Source: Hyperoodon ampullatus (lineage: Eukaryota > Chordata > Mammalia > Artiodactyla > Ziphiidae). Taken from it: DNA of 64,000 nucleotides. Location of the stretch: contig OX457056.1 of the NCBI GenBank assembly GCA_949752795.1, positions 91,720,942-91,784,941 of the forward strand, written 5' to 3'. Shown here in pieces: positions 11,691 through 22,530 of this stretch. The number at the start of each line of letters is the position of its first letter. Position 1 is the stretch's first letter. Under the pieces are notes generated by a model. It saw only the letters and a program-made list of their open reading frames with translations. It searched no databases and was not told where the DNA came from. The position numbers and the translations under genes were made by a program.

Positions 11691-11744
11691 CTCTCTGTAG
11701 GTGTAGGAAAAGATCTACCCACTCCTAACTCTATACTTCATTCT

Positions 11745-11860
11745 GTAATTTATTCCAAGAAAGTTTTATGGCTGTCTACTATGTGCCAGGTGAGGTGTTA
11801 GACACTGAAAGTACAAGAAAATAAAATGTGATTTATATTCTGGCCAGGAGTCCGATGGAA
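11745..11860 (-). mobile_element. Possible L2 fragment, antisense
   Basis: The motif GTCTACTATGTGCCAGGTG followed by GTTAGACACTGAAAGTACAA matches the reversed L2 3' end (tail-to-body order). Only about 110 bp remain. Confidence 0.5.
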
Positions 11861-11920
11861 ATATCCTGCCTGACCTATGCTCTCACATGTTGGGTTGGGC
11901 TCCTACATGTGTCCCTAGAT

Positions 11921-12110
11921 TAGGGTTGGGCAAATTATTGTTGGTGAACCAAATCGGGCCACTACCATTTTTGTAAATAAAATTTTATTGAAATGTAACC
12001 ATGGTGATTTATTTGTGTATTGCCTAAAAATGCTTTCACACTAGAATGACCTGTAAAAGCCTAAAATATTTACTGTCTAAACATTTACAGAAAAATGTTG
12101 CCAACCTCTG
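11921..12110 (-). mobile_element. hAT-Charlie MITE (MER20-like)
   Basis: Terminal sequences TAGGGTTGGGCAAATT and TTGCCAACCTCTG are inverted, as in this nonautonomous DNA transposon. The interior has TTTTGTAAATAAAATTTTAT and AAGCCTAAAATATTTACTG, both typical. The 8-bp flanks CCCTAGAT (11913-11920) and CCTTAAAT (12111-12118) agree at 6 of 8 positions, fitting a decayed hAT TSD. Length (190 bp) is slightly below the roughly 219-bp consensus. The family label is from memory. Confidence 0.75.
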
Positions 12111-12439
12111 CCTTAAATCATAAATTGAGGAATGTTGGATATGCCTCCCCTTACCTGTGACGCCAAGAAGCAGGCAAAGACGTGGCTCCAACCGTTAGCC
12201 AAAACATCCTTTGGTCAAGACTATTAGAGAAAAATATTTAATTAATAAACAAAATATATATTGTTCCCCAAAAATCTGCAGATCACATATTACTGTTAAC
12301 AACCTGATTTTACTGGACTGTCTTCTATCTGCATTAAGACTCCCAGGATGGACTCACAGGACTCACTAGCAAAGGTGGTCTGTAATCAGAGTTCAGGGCA
12401 ATTGTTTGGTTCCCATTATTTAGAGGTGGGGGGCACGTG
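12111..12439. other. Anonymous spacer
   Basis: No gene or recognisable repeat is seen in this roughly 330-bp interval between the MER20-like MITE and the antisense L2. Confidence 0.45.
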
Positions 12440-13050
12440 ATATTTAAGCATACGCAGTATGCAGCTCACACCCCATTGGCCTTGAAGTCAGACCATGCCT
12501 GGCATGTTTGAGAAACTGCCAGGGGTTCAATGTGGCTGGAGGGAAGTGAGTGAGGGGATGCAGTAGGGGATAAGATCAGAGAGCTGGGAGGGGATGAGGA
12601 GCTGGCCACTGAAAGGACTTGAGTTTGTACTCTAAGATGGGAGCCATCAGTAGGTTTTGAGCAGAGGAGTGATCTGATCTGATTTGTGTTTTAAGAAGAT
12701 CACTCTGGTGAACATGTGGGGACTAGACTGGGACGGGCAGGGGGGCGAGGGTGAAGCAGGGCCATTGGTGAGGAGGCGGTTGGAATGATCCAGAAGAGAC
12801 ATGATAGTGGCTGGCTGAACCCAGGAAGCAGTGATGGAGGTGTAAGAGGTGGCTGGATTCTTCACTTTGAAGATGGAGCCAATAGGATTTTCTCAGGGAT
12901 GAAATGTAGGAAGAAGAGTCAAGGAAGGTTCCAAGGTTTTTGAACTGACCAACCAGAAGGATAGATTGCCACTGACTGAGATGGGAAAGACAGGGAGAAT
13001 TGGGTTTTGGGGGGTGAAATCAAGAGTTCATTTTAAGCATGTTTGACATG
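12440..13050 (-). mobile_element. L2 LINE ORF2 region, antisense
   Basis: The order of blocks is that of L2 read backwards: GGCATGTTTGAG.., GTGTGGCTGG-like, GGTTTTGAGCAGAGGAGTGA, TTGTGTTTTAAGAAGATCAC, GGAATGATCCAGAAGAGAC, ending near ATGTTTGACATGTC. This covers the reverse-transcriptase side of L2 ORF2. There are many stops. A G-rich stretch at 12730-12751 falls inside it. Confidence 0.75.
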
Positions 13051-13104
13051 TCTTATTTTTCCTGAATTTCATCCCCTTCCCTTGAATTACCCTTCTTTAA
13101 AAAC

Positions 13105-13667
13105 CAGGACCTCTACATTCTTTTTTTCAATAGTTGATTTACAATGTTTCAGGTGTAGAGCAAAGTGATTCATTTACACATGCATACATACATATGTATT
13201 ATTTTTCAGATTCTTTTCCATTATGGATTATTAAAAGATATTGAATATAGTGCCCTGTGCTTTATAGTAGGTCCTTATTGTTTATCTATTTTATATATAG
13301 TGGTGTGTATCTGTTAATCCCAAATTCCCGATTTATCCCTCCTCCTGCCTTCCCCTTTGGTAACCAAATGTTTGTTTTCTGTGTCTGTGAGTCTATTTCT
13401 GTTTTGTAAATAAGTTCATTTGTATCACTTTTTTAGATTTCACATATACATGACATCATATGATATTTATCTTTCTCCTTCTGACTTACTTCACTTAGTA
13501 TGATAATCTCTAGGTCCATCCATGTTGCTGCAAATGGCATTATTTCAATCTTTTTTTATGGTTTAATTGTATTCCGTTGCGTGCGTGTGTGTATGTAGAC
13601 CTCATCTTCTTTACCCATTCATTTGTTGATGGACATGCAGGCTGCTTCCACAGGCCCTCTACATTCT
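13105..13667 (-). mobile_element. L1 3' fragment with 17-bp TSD
   Basis: The L1 body is 13122-13650: 3' UTR and the end of ORF2, antisense. It is flanked by CAGGACCTCTACATTCT (13105-13121) and CAGGCCCTCTACATTCT (13651-13667), one mismatch in 17. The left side carries the reversed tail (TTTTTTTC). It is a 5'-truncated insertion of about 530 bp. A GTGCGTGTGTGTATG patch lies at the ORF2 end. Confidence 0.92.
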
Positions 13668-13721
13668 GGTTTCTAGACCTGTCCCACTCCCTTCCCTTCA
13701 TTAACACCCCAACCAAGAGAT

Positions 13722-13975
13722 GACAGTGTAGCACAGTGGTTAAGAGTGTGGACTACAGTGACAGAATTCTGTACTCACATCCAGGTCTGCCACTTCCTAG
13801 CTGTGTGACCTTGGAAAACTTGCTTAAGTTCTCTGAATTTCAGTTCCCCTATTCGTAAAATAGAAAAAAATAGTCATTGCTTTCCCCTTGTGGTTGTTGT
13901 GAGGATTTCGAGAGAGATTATATGAGAAACTGGCAAGCATACTGTAAGTGTTCTCTCCCTGGCTATATACCAGTT
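13722..13975 (+). mobile_element. MIR SINE
   Basis: This is a nearly full-length mammalian-wide interspersed repeat. It has the tRNA-like head (GTAGCACAGTGGTTAAGAG), the core CTGCCACTTCCTAGCTGTGT, then CTTGGAAAACTTGCTTAAG, TTCAGTTCCCCTATTCGTAA and TTGTTGTGAGGATT. It is diverged, as expected for its age, and not transcribed as a tRNA. Confidence 0.9.
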
Positions 13976-14719
13976 TCCTGTATCCAAATTTTTTTCCAGT
14001 TTCTTGTGCCATATCTCAGGACTGGGGTGTGAGGATGAGGTTCTTAGGGGAGGGAGACAATGTGGGGCAGGTGAGAGAGGAGGAGGCAGGATCTAGTACA
14101 AGGATCTTTGTCTACTAGACTGGCCTGGGGCTTGGGTACAGGTATGATTGACCAAAGACAGCTGCCCAGATAGGCGAGTCACATAAGGACTTAGCACCCT
14201 GCCATCTCTTGGAAATAAACCATAATGCCTCCCAGGCGTAAGAGGGGCAGATGGGGAGGAGGAAGCCAGGACCTGACTTGAGGCACAGCTAGGAGGAAAG
14301 GGCAGTGGGTTAGTAGATAAGCAAGTAATGCCTGGTGTCCAAGCCCAAGGCAAGAAGTATTAAAATTTTACAGTGGCCTGCAAAGAGCTTCCAGGAAGAA
14401 ATGGTGGGATTCTAACAGAGGCTGGAATACAGTGATGGAGAGTAGGCATCATCTGGAAGGTTTTTCTATGGCTGGGGCTCCCCGGAAGAGCCCAGGCCCT
14501 TGTGCTGAGTAGGTGAAAATAACAGTTATTCCTCCAGACCCATGACCCAGGTGTCCCTACCCGAGTGCTGGGCTCTGAATCTCTGTCCTTCCTGTGCCCA
14601 CACACCCTAGTCCCTGGGACTGAACCACTGCCTTTATTTCAGGAAACTCTTCCCGTGCCCATTTCCTCTGTTAGGGAAATAACAGCGTGTTATTCACCTC
14701 ACCCTTTGATGAGCAGTTG
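13976..14719. other. Anonymous DNA
   Basis: Moderately GC-rich DNA with AG-rich patches (14,040-14,090, 14,230-14,310). Minus-strand open frames of 81-86 codons exist here but show no domain and no codon-use signal I can trust. Confidence 0.45.
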
Positions 14720-14930
14720 AGTTCTCCAGCTTTGGAGTCAACACTGGTCACTGCCCTGCTATATAACAGAGCACTTCTCTCATGCTCTCAAGCCTGTTTC
14801 CTGATCTAGAAAATGGGTATACTAGTAACACCTCCCTCTCAGCATTAGTTGTGTGGATTCAATGAAACTTAGCACTGAACCTGTCACACTGCAAGTATTC
14901 CTGGGATGGCAGCTATGATTATGATCATGA
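14720..14930 (+). mobile_element. MIR SINE, diverged
   Basis: The central and 3' MIR order is visible: CTTTGGAGTCAACACTGG, TTTCCTGATCTAGAAAATGG, TTGTGTGGATTCAATGA, then TTAGCACTGAACCTGTCAC. The conserved core is poorly preserved. Confidence 0.65.
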
Positions 14931-15539
14931 AGTTGACTTGCCCGCCCAGCCTACTTTTCACTGCTTGGTCATCAAGCTGGGTGATTACCTCCTGTGGTAC
15001 AGGAAAAGATGAAAGGAGTCTAAATTTCCTTTTGTAGTTTAAAAACTGGATAAGAATGCAATTCTTTAAAAAATTTTCATGTTTTTAGCAATTACATATG
15101 ATGTTCTTATGGAAAGACCACTGAAAGATGGTCCTTGTTTGCGTGTAAGAATTCCAGTGTGTTTATTAAGAACCACTCTCTGGTTTTATAGTCACACCTA
15201 GATGTATGAGGTGCAAAATTCAGGAGGGGAAAAAAAGAAACCCCTCTATTACCATGATGAGCATTCACATATCTAGAGCAAAATAGTTTTGCTTCAGAAA
15301 ATTCTAATCAAGGCAGACTTGGTATTAATTTTTCCTATTCGGGCAGCCCGTGAGCCTACCTCACAAATGCCATTTGATTCTTTTTAAGGAGATTCTGCGC
15401 CCACCAACTGTCCAGCCCCTCACCCTAAGGAGAAGGCTGCACAGCGTTTATAGGAAAGCATTTTCCTCTAGCTCCCATCTGGTTCTCTAAATTAGCAGAA
15501 GTGCTTCTGCAGAGCAAGATCGTATTATGCAGCAGAAGC
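14931..15539. other. Anonymous DNA
   Basis: About 600 bp without recognised repeat or gene. An A-rich run occurs near 15,220-15,240. Confidence 0.45.
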
Positions 15540-15900
15540 CACAAAGTTGTCAGAAATTCTATTCCTAAGAATTTATTCTAAGGAAATGTTAATAAGAAGG
15601 CAAAAACTATATGCAAGAAGATGCTTCCCGCAACATTAACTAAAGAGGAGTAAAAATATGAGAAGTGAACTAATTGCACAGTAATGTGGGAAAGTTTAAT
15701 AAGTCATGAAATATTGTGAAGCATTGAAATTTTTAAACATGAAGGCTTTGTAAACATAGAAAATGTTTTTGATGGAATGTTAAATGAAACGGCAGAATAC
15801 AAAATAGACACTGCTTTGTGGTTGCAAGCGTATAAAGTGCTTATATGTGGATGAGCATGGGTAGATAATGGGCTAAAATGAAACATTACTTGAGGGTGCT
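15540..15900 (+). mobile_element. Possible L1M/L1ME 3' fragment
   Basis: The run AATTCTATTCCTAAGAATTT, ATGTTAATAAGAAGGCAAAA, then TTTTTGATGGAATGTTAAAT and GAATACAAAATAGACACTG parallels the C-terminal/3' part of old L1M elements in sense orientation. It is strongly diverged. Confidence 0.5.
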
Positions 15901-16385
15901 GGAAATAGAATTTGTCCCTTCAGAATATTTGTCCATGCTGTTGCCATGACAACTTTTCAACAAAAATGTTTAAAATAATTAAGTAAACCAGAGGGACCAA
16001 AGATGTGGACTCCCTAAGGCTTTGTGAGATGATGCACTGCTTACGAGAGAAAATGCCTCCTCCGTTGCTTAGGCATACTTACAGATCACCTGCTGACATG
16101 CATCTTTTCACTGAGGCAGGAAGCTACTGTTGCCGGTAAATCTTCAATATGTGCCTCATAGACATCAAAGGCCCCAAATCTATGTAGCCAGAGCTAGAAA
16201 CACTTGCTGCCTCCACCAGGAATTTTAGTGATTGATTTCCTGTCCAGAGAAACTGGGTCTGGGTGAAAGAAAAAGTTTGACTTACATCCCTTTACCTATA
16301 GGAATGGTAGGGTCCATGCTTTGAATAATTAGTTCTTTAAGCCAGACTAGGCTTGTAAACAAATTCATTTTTCCTGCTCTGTAGT
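15901..16385. other. Anonymous DNA
   Basis: No gene or repeat recognised between the L1M-like fragment and the ATTC/ACTC simple repeat. Confidence 0.45.
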
Positions 16386-16421
16386 CGTTCACTCATTCAT
16401 TCATTCACTCACTCACTCACT
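16386..16421 (+). repeat. Short (ATTC)n/(ACTC)n tandem repeat
   Basis: The tract runs through CACTCATTCATTCATTCAC and then repeated ACTC units. Its junction with AAGCCTTTTTGAAACATC and a following TATGTGCCCAGCATTTG resembles the tail of an old LINE/SINE fossil read in reverse, a common source of such tetranucleotide tracts. Confidence 0.75.
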
Positions 16422-16975
16422 AAGCCTTTTTGAAACATCTTTTATGTGCCCAGCATTTGCTCTGCATGAAAAATTAAAATGCATAAGAAATAATCTTATC
16501 AAGAACTCAAAATCTATTTGGGAAAGACAGACATATCCTCAATTTTACATGATGAGTTAAGGTCTTGCTTTCATCATCTGTGAAGTGGAGAGAGGATTTA
16601 GTGAGGTGACATGTGTAAGAAACACCCAGGAAATAGATAATACTTGGGAAATACTGGTTTGTTTCCTATTGACATTGATCATTGGGCTGCTGTGGTCATT
16701 CTAACATGGAGGAAAAGCAGAATTCCTAAGATTTTGCTGATTATAGGAAGGGAAGGCTCCTCAGATGCAGGGACGCTTATCCTGGACCCAGGAGGATGGA
16801 TGGGATTTCTCCAGCGAGAAGAGAAGGGACAGGACCATTCCAGACAGAAGGAACTGGGTACACAGGTACAGAGGGGATAGAACCATGCTACATGCATGCC
16901 GCTCCATGAGTATTGCTCTATCACATTTGACTAGCTTGGGGTTCAAAATTAGGTGACAATACTTTCAACATTCTC
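16422..16975. other. Anonymous DNA with a weak MIR-like patch
   Basis: Near 16,570-16,640 TTTCATCATCTGTGAAGTGG resembles the MIR 3' region, but too little survives for a firm call. The rest is unassigned. Overlapping open frames at 16,640-16,960 on both strands lack any recognisable domain. Confidence 0.4.
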
Positions 16976-17762
16976 TGGAAATAAACGAAGACCAACCAAA
17001 TGAGATCAAGCAAAGAGTATTTATTCGGAGCTTGCTATAGAAAGGGAGTCAGTCACCATCATTTATGTTTTGGCAGAGACTCAAAGGCAGAGGGGTAGGA
17101 AAACTTTATAGTGGGGAAAAGGGAAGGCTTTGGGCGTGCCCTGATCAAAGGCTGTTGGCATGGGGAAGCTGGAGGTGGGCTAATGAAGCAGCATCCTCTG
17201 TGATTGGTTAGGAGTACATATCCGGCTTTCTCTGATGGGTCCTAAGTTGCAAGCAGAGACAAAAATTAGGGAAGCTGTCAGCTATTAATCAAGGCCTGGC
17301 CGTTTAGGGAAGATTGTTACAGGAGTTACTGTTTGGCTTCCTGGTTTGTTCCTAGAGATAGCCATCTGACTTCCTACAAGTCTGACTTACAGCAGGCTGG
17401 CTTCCTGGGCTGGTAAGTCTCAATAATGAGTTGATTTCCTGAGCAGGTTGCTGCAGATTGTGGGTCAGAGTTCTATTCTTTTGCTGTACGCGGGCCTCTC
17501 ACTGTTGTGGCCTCTCCCGCTGCGGAGCACAGGCTCCGGACGCGCAGGCTCAGCGGCCATGGCTCACGGGCCCAGCCGCTCCGCGGCAGGTGGGATCCCC
17601 CGGACCGGGGCATGAACCCGTGTCCCCTGCATCGGCAGGCGGACTCTCAACCACTGCGCCACCAGGGAAGCCCCAGAGTTCTATTCTTATACATGATCTG
17701 GCCGTTGTCCATTTGTATATTGTCTCTCAATTGAAATTAAATGTCCTGGGTCCCCCATCTCA
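16976..17762 (-). mobile_element. ERV1-type solo LTR (endogenous retrovirus remnant)
   Basis: On the minus strand the segment has a compact LTR promoter layout. A CCAAT box lies at 17203-17207 (ATTGG on plus), a TATA-like CTATAAAG at about 17104-17111 and an AATAAA signal at 17020-17025. The sequence ends at a CA dinucleotide near 16976, with TGGAAATAAACG on plus. The opposite end is placed tentatively at 17762; it might extend to about 17831. No internal viral genes are present, so it is a solo LTR. It carries a nested SINE and is therefore older than that SINE. A host 4-5-bp duplication was not convincing. Confidence 0.65.
17466..17688 (-). mobile_element. CHR-type SINE (short form) inside the LTR, 15-bp TSD
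   Basis: The SINE body is 17481-17673, antisense, flanked by perfect CAGAGTTCTATTCTT at 17466-17480 and 17674-17688. The A-tail is very short (TTTTG on plus), unusual next to the 10-20 nt tails of other copies. This suggests tail loss or a short-primed insertion. CpGs are well preserved in the body, indicating a fairly recent copy. Confidence 0.95.
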
Positions 17763-19026
17763 CTTAGAGTGAAAATGTTTTTCTTTCCTCCTAGGGTTCC
17801 CCTAAGGGCTCACTTGTGTCCAAAGGACCAATTCTGAAGCCATGAAAGATGTCTCCACCCTGACTTCAGCCCCCAAGCATGCCCTGTTACCCCAGAACAT
17901 GCTTCATTCTACTGCATGCAGTTGTCACCAACATCCCAGTAGTCTGGGGAGGCATGGATCTTTCCCTCCCGCCAGTCCTGGTCCTGGGCTTGGAACTAGC
18001 CCACATTCAGTTCAAAGGCACATTGTAGCTTTTCCTGCCTCACTGCCGGAGCCAGAACTCAGCTCACTCTTAGGAAGCAGACACTGGATTATAATTGGCA
18101 GCAACTTTAACTATGATTTTGCAAAAGACAGATTTTTCCCACAGATGGGTATTTTTTATATTTTCTTCTACCAAAAAAAAAGTTAAATCACAACTTTTTC
18201 CCCACCAAAAGCATTTCTGTGAAAAGCTCAAATAATAGAGCCCAGACCTGCTGTTTTTGAATAATAGAGCCCAGACCTGTTGTTCTTCTAGTGAGATGAC
18301 TTTGTACTGGGATAAAACTTAGAGAATGAAGAGGAATGGGGAGCTAATATGCTGTTTAGACCGTTTGAAAAATCAGATGTCTCCATCACTCTCTTGGCAA
18401 ATGTTGAACTGCAATCAATTCTTGGATGAATTCTCTGACAGGTGCTCAAAGTGATGATATTCTGGGCTGTTGATTAAAACGTGAGCCATATGTTTTAGAT
18501 GCCAGTTGTGCAGACAGCAAAGTCAATAGTTAGTTGAGAAAATGTAAGAGCCTGGCTGATATTTTCCCCAGATGGATGGCAGGGTTGTCGGCAAGTGAAT
18601 GAAGTATTATTTTTTTAAGGGTTAGGTCATAAAGAATGAGAGACCATTCTTGCCAGAAAAGATAGAAAAGGCATTTAAAAATCATTTTTAATCTGCTTGG
18701 ATCTCCATCAGTTTATTTTCGAAAGGTGAATTACCCTTCCATTTAAGAAAATAAATGTCCACCGAATGCCTGCTAGGTTAGCTTTTGATTTCCTGCAGGA
18801 AACAGAGATTTTAAAGGCAACCAGAATACAAAGGAAAGGGTGACTATTATATATTGGTTGTTCCTCATAACATGATTCTGAGCCAGAGCAGGATTGCTGG
18901 CTAATAGAATAAGGCACTTTGGTACAAAGGAGAGATGTCCTCAAATCACACACAGACCTACTATGTGCAAAATACCATACTTAATTCTACGGTAGATGAT
19001 AAAAGAAAGGTGACATCTATCTAAAG
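17763..19026. other. Anonymous DNA with a 29-bp tandem duplication
   Basis: About 1.26 kb without recognised gene. It contains a two-copy tandem duplication at 18231-18288 and a homopolymer A tract at about 18172-18182. A 114-codon plus-strand frame at 17842-18186 is proline/serine/histidine-rich, has no domain and is treated as chance. Confidence 0.5.
18231..18288 (+). repeat. 29-bp tandem duplication (two copies)
   Basis: Unit 1 is 18231-18259 and unit 2 is 18260-18288. Both begin AATAATAGAGCCCAGACCTG and differ at three positions in the last nine. There is no A-tail or repeat family involved, so replication slippage is the simplest source. Confidence 0.9.
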
Positions 19027-19205
19027 CAATGGTTCTCAACCAGACCATTCTGCCTCCCAGGGGACATTTGGCAATTGTCACACTGTGGGTGGTGCTACCA
19101 GCATCTAGTGGGTTGAGACCAGGGATGCTGCTAAACATCCTACAGTGCACAGAACAGGCCCACAACAAAGAATGATCTGGCCCCAAATGTGGTGGAGAAA
19201 TCCTG
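19027..19205 (+). mobile_element. hAT-Charlie MITE (MER5A-like)
   Basis: This short nonautonomous DNA transposon starts CAATGGTTCTCAACC and has the diagnostic CCCAGGGGACATTTGGCAAT, GCATCTAGTGGGTTGAGACC, GGGATGCTGCTAAACATCC and CACAACAAAGAATGATCTGG. It ends AAATCCTG. At 179 bp it is close to the expected 189 bp. No clear 8-bp TSD remains. Confidence 0.88.
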
Positions 19206-19369
19206 GCCTGGAGGAAGCTGTGTGCTCCATTCCCTGAGGAAGCTAAAATTGCTGGTGAGGGAGATGGCTCTGTGATATACTACTTAGAACAGGGAGGCAG
19301 CCTGACACTCAAAATCTAGCAGGAGTGGCTTATGGGCTAGTGATGGCTCCCACCCTTCTCCTCCTCCCT

Positions 19370-19520
19370 GTCACCTCATCTTTCCAACCTCCCCTTCCTG
19401 GGATGCCCCATGGATCAGCTATCACTTCCCGGGCAGCCCATGACTATTGACCTCTGCCCCCACTCACTCTCCTCCTTGCTCTCTGGCAACTTCTTAACTA
19501 TCCTTCAAGACCCCGTTCAG
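19370..19520 (+). mobile_element. L2 LINE fragment, left part
   Basis: A C/T-rich L2 3' region includes CAACTTCTTAACTATCCTTC and AAGACCCCGTTCAG, matching the L2 segment that normally precedes the 3' UTR. A SINE interrupts it at 19521. The left boundary is uncertain. Confidence 0.65.
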
Positions 19521-19898
19521 GGACTTCCCTGGTAGCACAGTGGTTAAAAATCCACCTGCCAATGCAGGAGACAAGGGTTCGAGCCCTGGTCCGGGAAGAT
19601 CCCACGTGCCGCGGAGCAACTGAGCCCGTGCGGCACAACTACTGAACCTGTGCTCTAGAGCCCGTGAGCCACAACGACTGAGCCCACATGCCACAGCTAC
19701 TGAAGCCTGCATGCCTAGAGCCCGTGCTCCACAACAAGAGAAGACACCACAATGAGAAGCCCGCTCACCACCATGAAGATTGACCCCCTGTCGCCGCAAC
19801 TAGAGAAAGCCTGAGTGCAGCAACGAAGACCCAACACAGCCAAAAATAAATAATATATATAAATAAAATAAATATATTTTTAAAAAGACCCTATTCAG
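19507..19898 (+). mobile_element. CHR-type SINE (long form) inside L2, 14-bp TSD
   Basis: The long-form SINE body is 19521-19884. It has a tRNA-like head (GACTTCCCTGGTAGCACAG with B-box-like GGGTTCGAGCCC), then repeated modules of the type GAGCCCGTGCTCCACAACAA, GAGAAGCCCGCTCACC, and a 3' end AGCCAAAAATAAATAATATA. The flanks AAGACCCCGTTCAG (19507-19520) and AAGACCCTATTCAG (19885-19898) match at 12 of 14. The diverged TSD implies an older insertion than most short-form copies. Confidence 0.93.
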
Positions 19899-20150
19899 AT
19901 GCTACACGCCTCCTTTGTGACACCTCCTCTGACCCCCTCCTCGCAGTCCACTCTGTCCTTCTAGGCAGAGAAAATTCCCCGCCCCGCTCTGTCTCCCACT
20001 ATAGCATTCATTACATCGTATTGTGATTGTTTTTTGCATTTTAGAGAAAAGTGAGCTCCTAAAACTTAGACATGGAGCCTTTCCCATCTCTGTATTCCTA
20101 AGACCAAACATCACGTCTGGCATTAGCAAGTGAGCAATAATTTTATGCCA
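19899..20150 (+). mobile_element. L2 LINE 3' end, right part
   Basis: After the SINE the L2 continues with CACCTCCTCTGACCCCCTCC, TATAGCATTCATTACATCGT, then a diverged GAGCTCCT...TCTCTGTATTCCTAAGACC and GGCATTAGCAAGTGAGCAAT. Order and strand match the left part. Confidence 0.75.
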
Positions 20151-20570
20151 AATTACTCCTTTAAAAAGATCCCCAAGTACTATGTCTTTCCCACAGTGAA
20201 CCCAAATTTCAAAAATAGAGAGAAACAGCTTTTGTTGTGATTCAGGGAGAACCTGTGCTGTCTGGGTTTTATGGAAATCTCCTAGCACAATGCCTGACAC
20301 AGATTTTATTAAATGAGCATTGTCTTCCTTTCCAAGCAGCCAGGGTGGCTAAATGAGTTGCATGGTAGCGATCTAGGGAACACGCCGGTGTGACGATATC
20401 ACATCACACTGCTGTTATAAAGACTATTGATTGTTGTCGAGCAAAGTGTAATTCTGCCCAGTTCTTACCACTGCCTCTCGCCTCCATCCTGGGTCCCGTT
20501 CTTCCCTGACAAAGAAGACCAGATGTACAACCAGATCCATACACATAGAGGTGTAGCTGAGAAGGGGCTG
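20151..20570. other. Anonymous DNA
   Basis: No firm feature. A small patch CTAGCACAATGCCTGACACA near 20,281-20,300 resembles an L2/MIR tail. Minus-strand frames here have no domain. Confidence 0.4.
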
Positions 20571-20574
20571 CCGA

Positions 20575-20932
20575 GTTAAGAACTATGTGATCCATCCTCC
20601 TTGATTCTAAGTGGATATAAGACTAGATCTCGCCAATAGAATGCGTGCAGATGCCAAGTGTGTGTTTCTGGCCCAGTGCTTTTAAGAAGCAGGTATGCCT
20701 CTTCCACACTCCTATTCCTCTTCTGCCAGCCAGGTGCAGATACCAGTGCGGCCCCAGGCGGTGGCAAAACCATAGGATAGGTTGAGCCTGGGTCTTTGAA
20801 TCACTGCATTAAGGAGAGCCATTGCCAGAAACCTTGGACTATTATACTAATGTGAAATAAACTTGTATTCTATGGTATATACTTAAGGATCAATTTGGTA
20901 CAGCAGTTCAGCCTACCTTAATCAACACACCA
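20575..20932 (+). mobile_element. MaLR-type LTR fragment
   Basis: The 3' part shows the MaLR LTR arrangement: GTGAAATAAACTTGTATTC with AATAAA at 20856-20861, followed by TACAGCAGTTCAGCCTACC and TTAATCAACACA at the end. Upstream CAGTGCTTTTAAGAAGCAGG fits the middle of such LTRs. The 5' boundary is uncertain and no internal region is present. Confidence 0.6.
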
Positions 20933-21989
20933 TGTTTTTATAATTAAAACAAATATGTGTCCAAGGTGACAGACTGAACATGATGTTTATCCCCTCTCCC
21001 TCCCATAATCACACTAAAATGACATGAGGAATGACAGCCAGGACAGGAGGGGCCCATCAGAGTCTGCGAGATCTCAGGACATTCCGGGTTATAGGAAGAA
21101 CACTGACTGAGTGGAGTGGACAAGGCAGCCCCAAGTCCAGCAGGGTGCACAAGGAGGGAGTCGTCCGTATCTTCGGGATTCTGCCTACTAAAGTCCTGAG
21201 GACCCGCCAGCCCTGGAAAGATTCAGTGGAGTGCAGGAGTGAGAAGTGAGGTACAAAATAAAGGTATTATTTACGAATCAGTCTATGGAGCAAAACGCCC
21301 ACCAGTGACCTCCCCTCCCCAGTACTGTGCTCAGAACAACCAGCAGTCAGGCATCTAGCTCCCCCTTTGCCACAAAGAGAGACTTCTTCTCTAAAGAGAC
21401 CACATAAGCTGCTTAGGAATAACCAAGGCAACTAGTGTGAGTGTTGGTGTCCCAGAGAAATTCTCTGCATTCCAATGTTTGGAGAGGCCCTGGAATAAGA
21501 GACAGCCCCCTTTTCACCCTGAAGTGAAATCTATTAGCCAACAAGCTCTGCTCCCATAGATAGAGCTCCCAGCTCTCCTGTTTATTGATTGATATCCAAG
21601 TATGAATTAGTAACTGAGGATCTCCAGAAATTTGAAAACGAACTGAAATGTCAGAGAAAGACTAAGATAAGCAAACTCTTGAGGAAACAGAGTAGTTCTG
21701 TGAACTCAAGATACTCCTTGCCAAAATCTCCAATGATATTGTCAAAAATTTTTAAGACAGTGTAGCATGTGTTTACTGGGGAGAAGAGACAAGTTTCCCA
21801 TGCAGAGAAATTCCAAATAATTTATGTAAATAATTTCATGTTCTCCTCTCGGGAGAGGAAACATAACTCCCCAGGCCTTAGGTGTGGGCTGCACATAATG
21901 ACTTCTTCCAAAGAGTAGAATATGGAAAGTGGGAGAGGGAGAGGGTAACTCCACATGGAGAAATATGGAAAGCATTGCCTCAAGCAGGT
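20933..21989. other. Anonymous DNA
   Basis: About 1 kb with no recognised gene or repeat. Short frames on both strands around 21,030-21,250 overlap one another and lack features. Confidence 0.45.
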
Positions 21990-22530
21990 GACCTAGACCA
22001 ACCTCGACCATCATACATCATGTTGATAGAATGCACCCTTGATAGGATGTGGTGAAAGTGGCATTCTACCACTGCAGTCTTCCTCCCAATAATCCCTAAC
22101 CCCAGTTTTATGATAAGGAAAACATCAAACAAATTTCAGTAGTGGGACATCCTGCAAAATATCTGACCAACACTCCTCAACACTGTCAAGGCCATCAAAG
22201 ACAAGGAAATTCTGAGAAACTGCCACAGCCAAGAGGGACCTAAAAAGACATGATAACAAGTGTAACATGGAATCCTGGATGGGATCTAGGAAAAGAAAAA
22301 GAGCATTAGGTAAAATCTAAGGAAATCTAAACAAACTGTGAACTTTAGTTAATAATAATGTATCAATATTGGTTCATTAATTGTAAACCATGTATCATAC
22401 TGGTGTCAGATGTCAATAATAGGGGAAACTGGGGGCAGGGTATATATGAGAACTCCCTGTACTATCTTTCCAATTTTTCTGTAAATCTAAGGCTGTTGTG
22501 AGAGATAAGTTCTATTTTTAAAATGTGGTG
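21990..22530 (+). mobile_element. L1ME-type 3' UTR fragment
   Basis: A characteristic order of 3'-UTR words of old L1 (L1ME-like) is present: AAACATCAAACAAATTTCAG, CTCCTCAACACTGTCAAGG, AATAATGTATCAATATTGGT, AATAATAGGGGAAACTGGGG, TCTGTAAATCTAAGGCTG, ending in AT-rich DNA near 22,530. It is sense-strand and non-coding. Confidence 0.8.

Noticed and set aside
17481..17673. tRNA-like sequences with A/B boxes as functional tRNA genes
   Set aside because: They are the heads of SINEs, with no complete cloverleaf and flanked by TSDs and A-tails. The same applies to the other 14 SINEs.
19902..20300. 132-codon minus-strand frame
   Set aside because: It lies antisense to the L2 3' end and unassigned flank, with no recognisable domain.
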